From Parablautia muri (GTDB lineage: Bacteria > Bacillota > Clostridia > Lachnospirales > Lachnospiraceae): a stretch of 64,000 nt of DNA. Shown here in pieces: positions 17,298 through 26,229 of this stretch (position 1 is the first letter of the stretch; each line of letters starts with the position of its first letter). The stretch spans positions 62,001-126,000 of the forward strand of contig NZ_QZDT01000009.1 in NCBI RefSeq assembly GCF_009917485.1, given 5' to 3'. Both the position numbers and the translations under genes were made by a program. Below the pieces are notes generated by a model, which was given only the letters and a program-made list of their open reading frames with translations, made no database searches and had not been told where the DNA came from.

Positions 17298-17816
17298 TTA
17301 TTGTTTTGCATCGAAGCCGCTCCCGTCCATTCCTATATGGGTTCCCGTGTTGTAAGCTCCCTTATTATAATTGGCCGTTTCCGGCGCTGTGTTTATGGAC
17401 TGCAGCATGTTCATGTCAAATTCCACCATTTCCAACGCGTTTTGTATTAAAATTGCGTTCTGGCCGTTTACTTTTTTTACTTCATAAACAGCAGTGCGTA
17501 ATCTGTCATGCACCCTAGCCAGTTTCTGCTGCTCCTCGGGTCTTGTCTTAAGCATTTCAATCAGATCCGTAAGGAGCAATGTTTCAACATCCTTGTTCAT
17601 TACATTGGCGATATCAGCAAAAACCTCTTGTCTTTTTGATTCCAGACGGTTAATCCTACCGACAACGATTTGTTCTTCATCCGTGATTTTGGCTAATTCT
17701 TCAAGTTCACCGGCTATAACAGCCGGCGTTTTTTTCATTGATAATCCCAGCAAGTTTTCGTATTCCTGGCTTTCCAGTTCTAAAGCTTCAATCAAGTTTT
17801 CCATTAAACTTGCCAC
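17298..17816 (-). CDS. flgN: FlgN family export chaperone
   Basis: 172 residues, helical. Conserved FlgN features are the N-terminal LIEALELESQEYENLLGLS and the helix RVHDRLRTAVYEVKKVNGQN near residues 105-125. FlgN binds the C-termini of FlgK and FlgL before export. The last 30 residues are Gly/Asn-rich and not helical. GTG is taken as start because GAGG lies eight bases upstream; an ATG four codons later has no ribosome site. Follows flgM by five bases and precedes flgK, the usual order. Confidence 0.88.
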   Translation of the reverse strand: MASLMENLIEALELESQEYENLLGLSMKKTPAVIAGELEELAKITDEEQIVVGRINRLESKRQEVFADIANVMNKDVETLLLTDLIEMLKTRPEEQQKLARVHDRLRTAVYEVKKVNGQNAILIQNALEMVEFDMNMLQSINTAPETANYNKGAYNTGTHIGMDGSGFDAKQ

Positions 17817-17821
17817 TTGGA

Positions 17822-18100
17822 TTACCTCATTTCTTCATATCTTTTCATTAATTTATCTGCAAAGCTCTCTATGCCCACATCATATGTGCCGACCTGGATC
17901 TGTGACTTAATGGAGGCTGTCACATCTTCCCTCACATCCTGACTGGCTGCCACGGCCTGCTTTGCAATCTGGATGTCCCGGCCAAAGTCGGAAATCTGCA
18001 GTTCGTCAGCAGAGCGTCCTGCGCCGCTTTTGGACTGAGCCTTTGAAACCTTCTTCGTATTATACAACTGCTGAACCTGTGTATATGCTTCTATACGCAT
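17822..18100 (-). CDS. flgM: Anti-sigma-28 factor FlgM
   Basis: 92 residues, the usual size. It starts MRIEAYTQVQQLYNTKKVSK and has a C-terminal half with DELQISDFGRDIQIAKQAVA and VGTYDVGIESFADKLMKRYE, the sigma-binding pattern. FlgM holds SigD inactive until the hook is complete and FlgM is exported. AAGGAGG seven bases before the ATG sets the start; upstream codons in frame are not used. First gene of the flgM-flgN-flgK-flgK-flgL-fliW-csrA operon, behind a SigD promoter, which gives negative feedback. Confidence 0.92.
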   Translation of the reverse strand: MRIEAYTQVQQLYNTKKVSKAQSKSGAGRSADELQISDFGRDIQIAKQAVAASQDVREDVTASIKSQIQVGTYDVGIESFADKLMKRYEEMR

Positions 18101-18214
18101 CCGTATTCCTCCTTCCATGGATTTGCAGCACCCTGGACAAATATGCCAGTTCAACGCGCTGCACGGATTTTCCATACATCAATCTCATAAAATTTAATTT
18201 GTTTTACACTATTT

Positions 18215-18241
18215 GTATCGGATAATTTTAAAAAGACTTTA
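18215..18241 (-). promoter_or_regulatory. SigD-type promoter of flgM operon
   Basis: Minus strand TAAA, 15-base spacer, TCCGATAC, about 115 bases before flgM. Best -35 match of the four SigD sites together with the distal flagellin site. Confidence 0.75.
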
Positions 18242-18293
18242 GAGGGTTGGGAAAATTTTGTTATCCCGGTTTACCTTTTGTGTCTTTAAAAGC

Positions 18294-19676
18294 TTATTTT
18301 TCTTTTACGTCAGGACGGATTGCCACACCCCGGGTTCTGTCCCCCTGGGGATTTTCACCAAATACATAGTCATTGCCAGGCAGGATTGCATTCAGGATAA
18401 TTCCTGCCAGCGCTGCGATTGCAAGGCCGGTCAGAGTAATAGCAGTTTCCCCTATGGTAAAGGTCAGGCCACTGCTAAAGCCCAGGCCGCTTACCAATAT
18501 CACCGCTGCTATAATCAAATTTCTTGACTTTGTGAAATCCACTTTATTTTCTACGATATTTCTGACACCGATTGCGGAAATCATACCGTAAAGCATAAAG
18601 CTTACCCCTCCGATGATTGCAGAGGGAATAGAGCCGATAATTTCCGCCATCTTGGGGATGAAGCTCAATACCACCGCGTAAATTGCGGCAAGGCGGATCA
18701 CCTTGGGGTCATAAACCTTACTCAGCTCAAGCACGCCCGTATTTTCCCCATAGGTAGTGTTGGCAGGACCTCCTAAAAGTGCGGATAAAGCGGTTGCAAG
18801 GCCATCTCCCACTAAAGTCCTGTGAAGCCCCGGTTCCTCAATAAAATTCTCGCCGACTGTTGCGGAAATCGCCGACATATCGCCGATATGTTCCATCATG
18901 GTTGCCAACGCAATGGGCGCCATCACCAAAATAGCCGTTATATCAAATTTGCAAATCTGAAAAGGAGGCAGTCCTATCCAGCCGGCGGAATTAACCCCTG
19001 CAAAATTTAAAACGGCGCTGCCATCAGGATTTGTAAACCCAACTGCATGAAAGATAAGCGCCGCTGCATAGGAGATAAGCACGCCCATAAGAATAGGAAT
19101 AATCTTAAACATGCCTTTTCCCCAAATATTAAAGATAATGATGGTTCCGAGCGCAATTATGGCAAGCAGCCAGTTGGTAGAAGCATTGGAAACTGCGGAA
19201 GGTGCAAGGCTCAGTCCGATACAAATGATAATCGGGCCTGTTACCACCGGCGGGAGAAACCGCATTACTTTTTTTACACCAATCAATTTGATGACCAGCG
19301 CAAGCGCCAGATACAAAAGGCCTGCTATCACAATACCGCCGCAGGCATAAGGCAGCTTTTCTCCCATACTCATACCTGCAAAAATGCCTGTATTCAGCTG
19401 TGCTACTGTCTGGAATCCTCCTAAAAATGCGAAAGAAGAACCTAAAAATGCAGGTACCTTTCGCTTGGAACAAAGATGGAAAAACAAAGTTCCCAGTCCC
19501 GCACAGATTAAGGTTACCTGAATTGAAAGTCCTTCTCCCTCAAAATAAACATTTACCAAAATTGGTACTAAAATTGTTGCGCCAAACATGGCGAACATGT
19601 GCTGCAATCCAAGGATAAGCATCTTGGGTATCCCAAGAGCCCTTGCATCGCGAATCGCTTCCTGCTGCTTAGGCAT
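18294..19676 (-). CDS. uraA: Uracil/xanthine permease, NCS2 family
   Basis: 460 residues with about 12-14 hydrophobic segments. NCS2 markers: LGLQHMFAMFGATILVPIL near residue 22 and GGPANTTYGENTGVLELSK near residue 275, the family signature with the substrate-site Glu. Imports uracil with protons. GAGGAGGG seven bases before the ATG supports the start. It is divergent from upp, which converts the imported uracil to UMP, so the pair forms a pyrimidine salvage unit. No PyrR-type attenuator was recognised in the leader. Confidence 0.9.
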   Translation of the reverse strand: MPKQQEAIRDARALGIPKMLILGLQHMFAMFGATILVPILVNVYFEGEGLSIQVTLICAGLGTLFFHLCSKRKVPAFLGSSFAFLGGFQTVAQLNTGIFAGMSMGEKLPYACGGIVIAGLLYLALALVIKLIGVKKVMRFLPPVVTGPIIICIGLSLAPSAVSNASTNWLLAIIALGTIIIFNIWGKGMFKIIPILMGVLISYAAALIFHAVGFTNPDGSAVLNFAGVNSAGWIGLPPFQICKFDITAILVMAPIALATMMEHIGDMSAISATVGENFIEEPGLHRTLVGDGLATALSALLGGPANTTYGENTGVLELSKVYDPKVIRLAAIYAVVLSFIPKMAEIIGSIPSAIIGGVSFMLYGMISAIGVRNIVENKVDFTKSRNLIIAAVILVSGLGFSSGLTFTIGETAITLTGLAIAALAGIILNAILPGNDYVFGENPQGDRTRGVAIRPDVKEK

Positions 19677-20045
19677 AATGATTCCCTCCTCACTGTTCAT
19701 TCCCAACAGGCAATCGCAAAACCCATAATTAGGCTGAGTATCTGACCATATATTCCACGAAAGGTCTTATGCTCTACGGGAAACAATACTGTCAAACACT
19801 GCCCCGCCCACGTATCACCCATTTTCTAAGCAAATTGATGAAATTTTGGTATCCTGTAAAGTATAAGGGGTATTCTTACATATTACAAGGAAAACTTTGT
19901 AAAAAAGGGAATCGGCTGGCCGAAAACCGAATTGTTATTAAAATAAAGAAGATAAATGCACACAATGAGTTGACGAACCGTTCAAGTTGCACTAAAATTT
20001 TACATAATACACAAGTTAACAAGCCAAATTCACAGGAGGATTGCT
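19677..20045. other. Divergent intergenic region uraA/upp
   Basis: 369 bases with one good SigA promoter for upp (listed separately). A fragment TCAAACACTGCCCCGCCCAC near 19793 resembles part of repeat family C. No small gene or clear riboswitch was seen. Confidence 0.5.
19970..19998 (+). promoter_or_regulatory. SigA promoter of upp
   Basis: TTGACG, 17-base spacer, TAAAAT, about 47 bases before the upp ATG, which itself follows AGGAGG. Confidence 0.75.
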
Positions 20046-20693
20046 ATGGAACATTTGAAAAACATGGATAACGTATTTATACTGGACCACCCGTTGATTC
20101 AGCACAAAATATCCCGTCTTCGCGACGAGAAAACCGGCACAAACGAATTTCGCAACTTAATCGAAGAAATTGCCATGTTGATGGGCTATGAAGCCCTGCG
20201 CGATCTTCCTTTAGAGGATGTGGAGGTTAAAACTCCAATTGAAACCTGCATGACGCCTTTTATTTCCGGGAAGAAAATGGCCATTGTTCCTATCCTCCGG
20301 GCCGGGCTTGGCATGGTAAACGGCATCCTTGCCCTTGTTCCTTCCGCCAAGGTGGGACACATTGGTTTATACAGGGACCCCAAGACCCATGAACCTCATG
20401 AATATTACTGCAAGCTTCCTGAACCCATTGACTTAAGAACCATTGTGGTGGTAGACCCTATGCTGGCTACCGGCGGTTCGGGCGCCGAAGCAGTAAACTT
20501 TATCAAGCAGCACGGCGGAAGGCATATTAAGTTTATGTGTATCATCGCTGCTCCGGAGGGCCTTAAGAGGCTGCGGGAGGCCCACCCTGACATTCAGATT
20601 TATGTGGGGCACCTTGACAGATGCTTAAATGAGCACGCTTACATTTGTCCAGGCCTTGGCGATGCAGGCGACAGGATTTTTGGGACAAGATAA
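20046..20693 (+). CDS. upp: Uracil phosphoribosyltransferase
   Basis: 215 residues, usual length about 209. Makes UMP from uracil and PRPP. The PRPP loop [12 protein letters not shown] lies near residue 138, and the uracil-binding C-terminus [12 protein letters not shown] is intact; [12 protein letters not shown] near residue 80 is also conserved. AGGAGG six bases before the ATG. Divergent from the uracil permease. A hairpin follows 53 bases after the stop. Confidence 0.95.
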   Translation: MEHLKNMDNVFILDHPLIQHKISRLRDEKTGTNEFRNLIEEIAMLMGYEALRDLPLEDVEVKTPIETCMTPFISGKKMAIVPILRAGLGMVNGILALVPSAKVGHIGLYRDPKTHEPHEYYCKLPEPIDLRTIVVVDPMLATGGSGAEAVNFIKQHGGRHIKFMCIIAAPEGLKRLREAHPDIQIYVGHLDRCLNEHAYICPGLGDAGDRIFGTR

Positions 20694-20745
20694 CATCATC
20701 CGCTGCCAGACTTTGCGTGTGCGTTAATTTATCAGGTTTAAAAAT

Positions 20746-20775
20746 ACAGGGACGGCGTTGCCGTCCCTGTTCCAT
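20746..20775 (+). terminator. Terminator after upp
   Basis: Perfect stem ACAGGGACGGC/GCCGTCCCTGT with a three-base loop. The T-run is weak (TTCCATATT), so termination may be partial. Confidence 0.6.
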
Positions 20776-20888
20776 ATTCAGTATCAATCTCCAAATTGCT
20801 CACGAAAGAAAATATTCGTTGTATCAAGCTGCCAGTGAAATCAGCTGCTGCGAAGGGGTTATTCCCTTATAGATGAATCTGAGCACAT

Positions 20889-21722
20889 TCATATTCCCAC
20901 ATTCCCACTATTGATACCCGCCGCATTATTTTCTAAAGGCAGCCAGTCCACCACTTTCTTGATATACCGGTTCCAGAAATCCCATTCATGGGCGCCAGGT
21001 CCTTCCTCATAATCCACCTTGATCCCCAAGCCCTCCAGATATTCCTTAAAGTCTCTGTTTGGGCCAAGGAGGGTATCTTCCAGCCCGCAGGCCATAAAGA
21101 TACGTGGAATCTCCACCTTCTTTTCTACTAATTTTGCGGCAAGCCACTTAGGGTCTTTGTCGCTGTCCTTCGCCTTGGCCAGATCTCCAAAAACACCTTC
21201 CGCATACGCCCTGCTTTCTATAAAAGCAGGGGTGTCATTGGTTCTGTTTTCAATTCCGTCAATGATAAGCGCCGAGGAGAGCGCCGCTATATGTCCAAAT
21301 GTTTCATGGTACTTTAATCCATTGCGGATTGCACCGTAACCTCCCATAGACAAGCCGCCGATGCAGGTATCTTCTCTTTTGTCGGAAAGCGGGAACATCT
21401 TCCTGGTTATTTCTACCAATTCCTTTCCAACAAATTCTCCATACATATTATTTACACCGCTCTGGTCTACATAGAACATATTGTCGCCGGAGGGCATCAC
21501 CACCGCCAGATCTTTTTTCTCCGCCCAGCGCTGGATGCAAGTGCCTGAGAGCCAGTCCGTATAATTTCCAAATACGCCGTGCAGCAGATATAAGGTCTTA
21601 AACTTGCTCTCTTTCTTCTTTGGCATTCCTGGGAAAGTGAGCTTATCCACCGGCAAAATTACCTGCATTGGAACCGTTCGCATCAATGATTTTGACATAA
21701 AATTAACTTGTATCAGTGCCAT
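20889..21722 (-). CDS. Esterase D/feruloyl-esterase-like alpha/beta hydrolase
   Basis: 277 residues. Alpha/beta hydrolase of the esterase D group: oxyanion loop LYLLHGVFGNYTDWL near residue 46, nucleophile elbow GGLSMGGYGA near residue 125, later Asp in CGLEDTLLG and His in GPGAHEWDFW. The pattern fits S-formylglutathione hydrolase, acetyl-xylan and tributyrin esterases. No signal peptide, so it acts inside the cell. It stands alone between upp and a small unknown gene. Substrate cannot be fixed from sequence; a deacetylase of imported acetylated sugars is possible in a gut-type organism. Confidence 0.85.
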   Translation of the reverse strand: MALIQVNFMSKSLMRTVPMQVILPVDKLTFPGMPKKKESKFKTLYLLHGVFGNYTDWLSGTCIQRWAEKKDLAVVMPSGDNMFYVDQSGVNNMYGEFVGKELVEITRKMFPLSDKREDTCIGGLSMGGYGAIRNGLKYHETFGHIAALSSALIIDGIENRTNDTPAFIESRAYAEGVFGDLAKAKDSDKDPKWLAAKLVEKKVEIPRIFMACGLEDTLLGPNRDFKEYLEGLGIKVDYEEGPGAHEWDFWNRYIKKVVDWLPLENNAAGINSGNVGI

Positions 21723-21956
21723 ATTTTTCCTCCATTCTAAAGCTTGGACTAAGTTTTGCAGACAGAATAACAGGAAAGTTTTCCTTCCTGTTATACTGTT
21801 TCGTTATGTTTATCATATCACAAATGGATGATTTATGGTAGAGACCATATTAATATTGCCTTAAAAGAAGTCAATTACATTACTGGTTTTATTCCTCTTA
21901 TACCTGTATAATGCCAATGGTAAGCAAACATTTCAAACAGAAAGGAGATCCGAATT

Positions 21957-22130
21957 ATGTCAACAGTTGCATTGCATAAAGACACCTACCCTACCACAGG
22001 CAGGAAAGAATCATTCACCGAAAAGTTCCTGAAAGCATACAAGGAAAACCAGATAAACATTATTTGCGGATTACTCTTACTGAATGGTTCAACCAATGCT
22101 TATTCTCTTTACAAGCTCTTCCATGAGTAA
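21957..22130 (+). CDS. 57-residue protein of unknown function
   Basis: Short gene starting MSTVALHKDTYPTTGRKESF and ending YKLFHE. AAAGGAG lies nine bases before the ATG, and a -10-like TATAAT is at 21907-21912, although the -35 is weak. The middle NIICGLLLLNG is hydrophobic but short for a membrane helix; the flanks are charged. A hairpin terminator follows at 22171. Good ribosome site, promoter-like sequence and terminator make this a believable transcribed gene. No family recognised. Confidence 0.6.
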   Translation: MSTVALHKDTYPTTGRKESFTEKFLKAYKENQINIICGLLLLNGSTNAYSLYKLFHE

Positions 22131-22170
22131 GTAACCGGATTGTACGGACAACAAAATAATGAAAATAAAA

Positions 22171-22206
22171 AAATGGTCATGTTTCTTTATAAATACATGA
22201 CCATTT
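22171..22206. terminator. Bidirectional terminator
   Basis: Stem AAATGGTCATGT/ACATGACCATTT flanked by A-run and T-run, between the small plus-strand gene and the convergent radical SAM gene. Confidence 0.85.
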
Positions 22207-22232
22207 TTATTACAATAAGCACTTTCGCACAC

Positions 22233-23114
22233 TTAAAACAGACTCATTTGTTCATATGCCTCATCCTCAGGGAACCGCTTTAGGTAAGCAAACACTTCTT
22301 CCATATTACTTACCATATTATACTTTTTGCATACATCATAAAACAGTTTCATAAGTTCTCTGTTGCGGTCGCTTACAACCTCATAGGCATAGCCGTATTT
22401 TTGATGATATTTCTCTCTTAACCCCGGAAAATTTTTGTGCAAAGCCTCATAAAAATACTCCCTGTCCCCTTCCCGAAGCGTCACCCCAATGCCAAAGCAG
22501 ACAATACCGTAAACGCCCGCCTTCACGCAGTAATCCAAAATCCCCTCCACATTTTCCCTTGTGTCATTGATGAAGGGTAAAAGAGGACTCATCCATACAA
22601 CGGTAGGGATTCCGATTTCCCGCATAATCTGTAACACCTCAAAACGTCTTTTTGTGGTACAGACATTTGGTTCCAATATCCGGCACAGCTTTTCGTCATA
22701 AGTGGTAAGGGTCATCTGCACTACACATTTTGCCTTTTGGTTGATACTTTTTAAAAGCTCTAAATCCCGCAAAATCCTGTCAGACTTGGTCAGTATGGCT
22801 AGGCCGAACCCGTACCGGTCTATTATTTCCAGGCAGCTTCTTGTAAGCTGCAGCTGTTCCTCGCAATGCATATAAGGATCGCACATGGCTCCTGTACTAA
22901 TCATGCAGCCCTTTGCAGATCTTTTTTGTTTCGCCCGCAGGGCCTTTTCAAGCAGCTGCGGCCCATTGCGCTTTACTTCTATATCCTCAAAATCATGCTT
23001 CATCTGGTAGCACTTGCTGCGGCTGTCACAGTAAATACAGCCGTGGGTGCAGCCCCGGTACAGATTCATGCCATTTTGAGGTGATAAAATTCCCTTTGCG
23101 TCTACAAAATGCAC
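22233..23114 (-). CDS. Radical SAM protein, SPL-like family
   Basis: 293 residues. The iron-sulfur motif is C22-x3-C26-x2-C29 in RGCTHGCIYCD, and a nearby CDSRSKC gives a second Cys pair. The start LSPQNGMNLYRGC and the MISTGAMCDPYMHCE region match the SPL/Rv2578c-type group of radical SAM enzymes, whose substrate is mostly unknown. GTG start: GGAGG lies eight bases upstream. The protein ends in QMSLF, similar to the bacterial sliding-clamp binding motif QL[SD]LF, which would fit a DNA repair role. No operon partner. Confidence 0.85.
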   Translation of the reverse strand: MHFVDAKGILSPQNGMNLYRGCTHGCIYCDSRSKCYQMKHDFEDIEVKRNGPQLLEKALRAKQKRSAKGCMISTGAMCDPYMHCEEQLQLTRSCLEIIDRYGFGLAILTKSDRILRDLELLKSINQKAKCVVQMTLTTYDEKLCRILEPNVCTTKRRFEVLQIMREIGIPTVVWMSPLLPFINDTRENVEGILDYCVKAGVYGIVCFGIGVTLREGDREYFYEALHKNFPGLREKYHQKYGYAYEVVSDRNRELMKLFYDVCKKYNMVSNMEEVFAYLKRFPEDEAYEQMSLF

Positions 23115-23160
23115 CGTTTATTCCTCCATCTTCCCTGGCGCGGATTTGAAAGTTGTAGGT

Positions 23161-25101
23161 CTATTTATGATAACAGTTCAGTCTGCGGTCCTCCCACACT
23201 CCCACATTTTTCCGATAAACCGAAACAGACAAAAAATAGCACAGCAGGAATATCGCAAGTACCGCAAGCACACTCACTACGTTGATAATACGCAAGTCCG
23301 CCTGCATCATAAGCTCCAGAGCATGGACAGAGAAGTAAGAAGAAATTCCCATGACCACAAAGGGCAGAGCATAAGCCACCCCCAGCTCATTTGCAATAGA
23401 TTTTTGCAGCACTTTATCGCTCATTCCCATTTTTCTTAAAACCAGATAACGCTCCTGTTCCTCGAAGGAATCATTGTACAGCTTCATAAACATAATGCTC
23501 CCGCTTGCAAGAATAAAGACCATGAACATAAAGATGCAAAGAGAATACGATATTTTGATCCATTCCATCGTATCCTTAGATGGATCCATGGAAACTGTGC
23601 CAATAAAAGCATCGCCGCTATCCGCCATAAGCTCCCGCAGGGATTCCTTCACCGCCCCAAAAGCGCTCAGATCTTCAATCCTGTAATTATAAGTGTACAC
23701 TTTCTCCCCAATGGACGCCAGTTCTTCAAATTCCTCATCCTTTACAACATAGAAGCTAATCTTATCCTGTAAGTACCCCATATAAGGAATGTTTGTCTCC
23801 TCAATCTGCTGATAAGCCTTGCCGCCTATTGTCACACTGATGTGGGAACGGTCCGTAATCAATGTAAATAGAGACAGGTGAGAAGCTCTGACCACCTGGC
23901 CACTTTGGGGCTCCTTCAGGGTAAATGCAAGCCCTACATCCCCAGCCAGCTTTTTCAAATCCGAATATGCGGCCAGCGCATATGTGCCATAGTTTTCGTT
24001 TGCCACAACCGTATCCCCTCTAAGGGCTATAATCGGTATTTCCGAGCTATATGCGATTTTCGTATCTTCCTCAATGATTCCTCTTATCTTTTCATCTAAC
24101 CCCCGCTGGTGGCTTAGTACCTGAAAAGTATACACGCTCTCAAAAATTCTGATATTGTCATATCTTTGTTTCATGGAAAAGCCTGTTGCAAGCGCAGTGA
24201 CAGAGCACAAGGTCAAAATACACACCATGGCATAGGTACGGTAATTCTTTTTCAACCGAAACACTACACTGTTAATCCAAAGGCACCGTCCTTTTCCATA
24301 AAGGAACCGCTTATTCCCTGCAAGCCCCTGGAAGATAAAAGGAATCAGGCCGCCAAAAAGCAGGTAAACTCCTATGACTACTAAAACCACCGCCAAAAAA
24401 AGATTTCCAAACACATTAAAGCCATCATCGCTTTCCCTGACCGCCAGATAAAATCCTGTTCCCAAAACGCCCGTTCCTGCGATTGCTTTCAAAAAAAGAA
24501 CCCTTGTTTTTTGTTTCACGTATTCGTTTTGCTTTGCCCCCGAAAGCATGCTCAGCACGCTGCTTCTTACAATATTCACATAGCCTTTCAGGACAAAAAC
24601 CAGATACACCGTCAGATACATTCCTGTTGTGATCAAAACCGGCCGCAAGCCAAAATGAAAATCGATTTCCACCGCAATATCCGAAAGAGCCAGTAAAATC
24701 ATCTGGAACAGTCCTGCAGTGAGCATTCCGGAAAGTATTCCAAATACCAGTGCGGATGCGCCTATCAAGGCTGTCTCAATGGCATACAGCTTACCGATTT
24801 TTTGATTGGACAATCCCATAAACACATAGGTTCCTATTTCCTTCTTCCGTTTTGTCAAAAATACATTTGTTGCGTACCAGATGAAGAAAAACATGAAACA
24901 CACCAGCACAAAGGAAGTTACATGTACGACAATATCCGTGTAATTTTTATTTTTGTCTCCCAGGACCGCCAGGCTGTCAGAATAAACAATGTTTTGAAAA
25001 TGAAAGAAAATCAGTATGGTAAAGGCCATTGAAACCACCAGGGACAGATAATTTCCAAAGCTGTTTTTAAAATTCAGAAGTGCCAATTTCGTCATTCGCA
25101 T
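23161..25101 (-). CDS. BceB-like FtsX-family ABC permease
   Basis: 646 residues. Ten hydrophobic segments in the BceB order: one near the N-terminus (FGNYLSLVVSMAFTILIFF), three more by residue 160, a pair near residue 200-260, then a large extracellular domain of about 200 residues (around 310-510), and three final segments. Such permeases sense and remove antimicrobial peptides or lipid-II-bound drugs together with a BceS kinase. GGAGGTG precedes the ATG and the start overlaps the ATPase stop by 10 bases. The matching two-component genes lie upstream, separated by a decayed transposase. Confidence 0.88.
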   Translation of the reverse strand: MRMTKLALLNFKNSFGNYLSLVVSMAFTILIFFHFQNIVYSDSLAVLGDKNKNYTDIVVHVTSFVLVCFMFFFIWYATNVFLTKRKKEIGTYVFMGLSNQKIGKLYAIETALIGASALVFGILSGMLTAGLFQMILLALSDIAVEIDFHFGLRPVLITTGMYLTVYLVFVLKGYVNIVRSSVLSMLSGAKQNEYVKQKTRVLFLKAIAGTGVLGTGFYLAVRESDDGFNVFGNLFLAVVLVVIGVYLLFGGLIPFIFQGLAGNKRFLYGKGRCLWINSVVFRLKKNYRTYAMVCILTLCSVTALATGFSMKQRYDNIRIFESVYTFQVLSHQRGLDEKIRGIIEEDTKIAYSSEIPIIALRGDTVVANENYGTYALAAYSDLKKLAGDVGLAFTLKEPQSGQVVRASHLSLFTLITDRSHISVTIGGKAYQQIEETNIPYMGYLQDKISFYVVKDEEFEELASIGEKVYTYNYRIEDLSAFGAVKESLRELMADSGDAFIGTVSMDPSKDTMEWIKISYSLCIFMFMVFILASGSIMFMKLYNDSFEEQERYLVLRKMGMSDKVLQKSIANELGVAYALPFVVMGISSYFSVHALELMMQADLRIINVVSVLAVLAIFLLCYFLSVSVYRKNVGVWEDRRLNCYHK

Positions 25102-25856
25102 AAAAAATCACCTCCCATGGAAGTCTGCACATCCATAATTCTGTCGTAAAATTCTTTTCGCTCTCCTCCTTTACTTACCCTGCATTTGATCATACCATCG
25201 CTTAATATATAAACATCCTTCGCATAAGAAGCGCAAAAGGGGTCATGGGTCACCATAAGAATGGTAGCTCGCCCTTCCTCATTTATCTTTTTTAAGCATT
25301 CCAAAAGCTCTCTGCCGGACTTAGAGTCCAGCGCCCCGGTGGGCTCGTCTGCAAATATGATTTCCGGGTTGGTAATAAGCGCGCGGCAGGCCGCCCCTCT
25401 TTGCTTCTGTCCCCCGGAAAGCTGATAAGGATATTTTTTCAAATGCTCCGTAAGGCCAAACATGCCGCTAAGCTCCTGCGTCCTTTTGATACACGCTTTA
25501 GGCGAAACACCGCTAAGAGATAAGGGCAATGCAATATTATCCTGCAGCGTCATAGTGTCAAGCAGATTATAGTCCTGGAAAATAAAGCCTATCTTATCCC
25601 TCCGCAGCTTTGACAATTCCCTGTTGGATATTCTGGTGATATCCATGTTGTCCAAAATGACCGCCCCCAGGGACGGCTTGTCAATGGTGGAAAGGATGTT
25701 TAAAAGCGTGGTTTTTCCTGAGCCTGACGGCCCCATAATTGCAATAAAATCATTTTGATAAATGGTCAGCTCAATTCCCTTTAACGCCTTCGTCTGGAAA
25801 TCCTTTGCACCGTAATTTTTTACCAGATTTTTCACTTCTACTACTTTGTTATTCAT
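25092..25856 (-). CDS. BceA-like ABC transporter ATP-binding protein
   Basis: 254 residues of the MacB/BceA type. Walker A GPSGSGKTT near residue 43, Q-loop FQDYNLL, signature [15 protein letters not shown] near 145, Walker B IIFADEPTGALD and switch His in VTHDP. GGAGG eight bases before the ATG decides the start; a 57-codon upstream extension in frame crosses a repeat and has no ribosome site. Coupled to the permease gene. Energy source for the peptide-resistance module. Confidence 0.92.
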   Translation of the reverse strand: MNNKVVEVKNLVKNYGAKDFQTKALKGIELTIYQNDFIAIMGPSGSGKTTLLNILSTIDKPSLGAVILDNMDITRISNRELSKLRRDKIGFIFQDYNLLDTMTLQDNIALPLSLSGVSPKACIKRTQELSGMFGLTEHLKKYPYQLSGGQKQRGAACRALITNPEIIFADEPTGALDSKSGRELLECLKKINEEGRATILMVTHDPFCASYAKDVYILSDGMIKCRVSKGGERKEFYDRIMDVQTSMGGDFLCE

Positions 25857-25941
25857 ATTGGCATCCTCCATGCTGCGACAACCCATAAATGAGACAGCAC
25901 TAAACTTATGATTGGTTATCGCCCATTTTTTTAATCTTCTA

Positions 25942-26020
25942 CATCGGAGCAAACCCTGTCCATACCTTCCGTATTTATTATAATGCCGACTCGCAGAGCG
26001 TGACAGCGTTTGTTCCGATG
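25942..26020 (-). repeat. Dispersed repeat, family C, with inverted ends
   Basis: Ends CATCGGAGCAAAC and GTTTGTTCCGATG are inverted copies with one mismatch. The minus strand reads CAAACGCTGTCACGCTCTGC then GAGTCGGCATTATAATAAA, shared with 35897 (plus strand), 27058 (plus) and 50924 (minus). Confidence 0.65.
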
Positions 26021-26053
26021 CTGCCATTATAAAATAACCAGTATAAAAAATCC

Positions 26054-26091
26054 TTACAAACCCATTACAAAGCGGCCCTAAAGCTTACAAT
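26054..26091 (-). promoter_or_regulatory. Direct repeats, candidate response-regulator site before bceA-like gene
   Basis: Three copies of minus-strand TTTGTAA or ATTGTAA at 26054, 26065 and 26085, spaced 11 and 20 bases, so on one face of the helix. This is the usual layout of OmpR-family operators upstream of bce-type transporter genes. A -10-like TATACT follows. Confidence 0.35.
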
Positions 26092-26100
26092 TTTTGTTAG

Positions 26101-26223
26101 AAAGCATGATATCTTCCGCAAGTTTAAAAGCAATCTCCATGCAGCGCACCTGAAAATTAATCCCTCGGCTAAAACTGCGTATACTTTATCAAAATCATAA
26201 GCACATTCTTCTGCAACCTGATA
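26101..26223 (-). pseudogene. Possible gene remnant
   Basis: Read on the minus strand, one frame gives YQVAEECAYDFDKVYAVLAE then GLIFRC, and the next frame continues MEIAFKLAEDIMLSN. Joined by one frameshift they read like a plausible helical protein, but no complete gene exists here. Family unknown. Confidence 0.3.
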
Positions 26224-26229
26224 GTTTTT

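Noticed and set aside
19677-20045. PyrR attenuator or other riboswitch in the uraA/upp region
   Set aside because: No anti-antiterminator or terminator pair was found; the upp side is explained by a SigA promoter.
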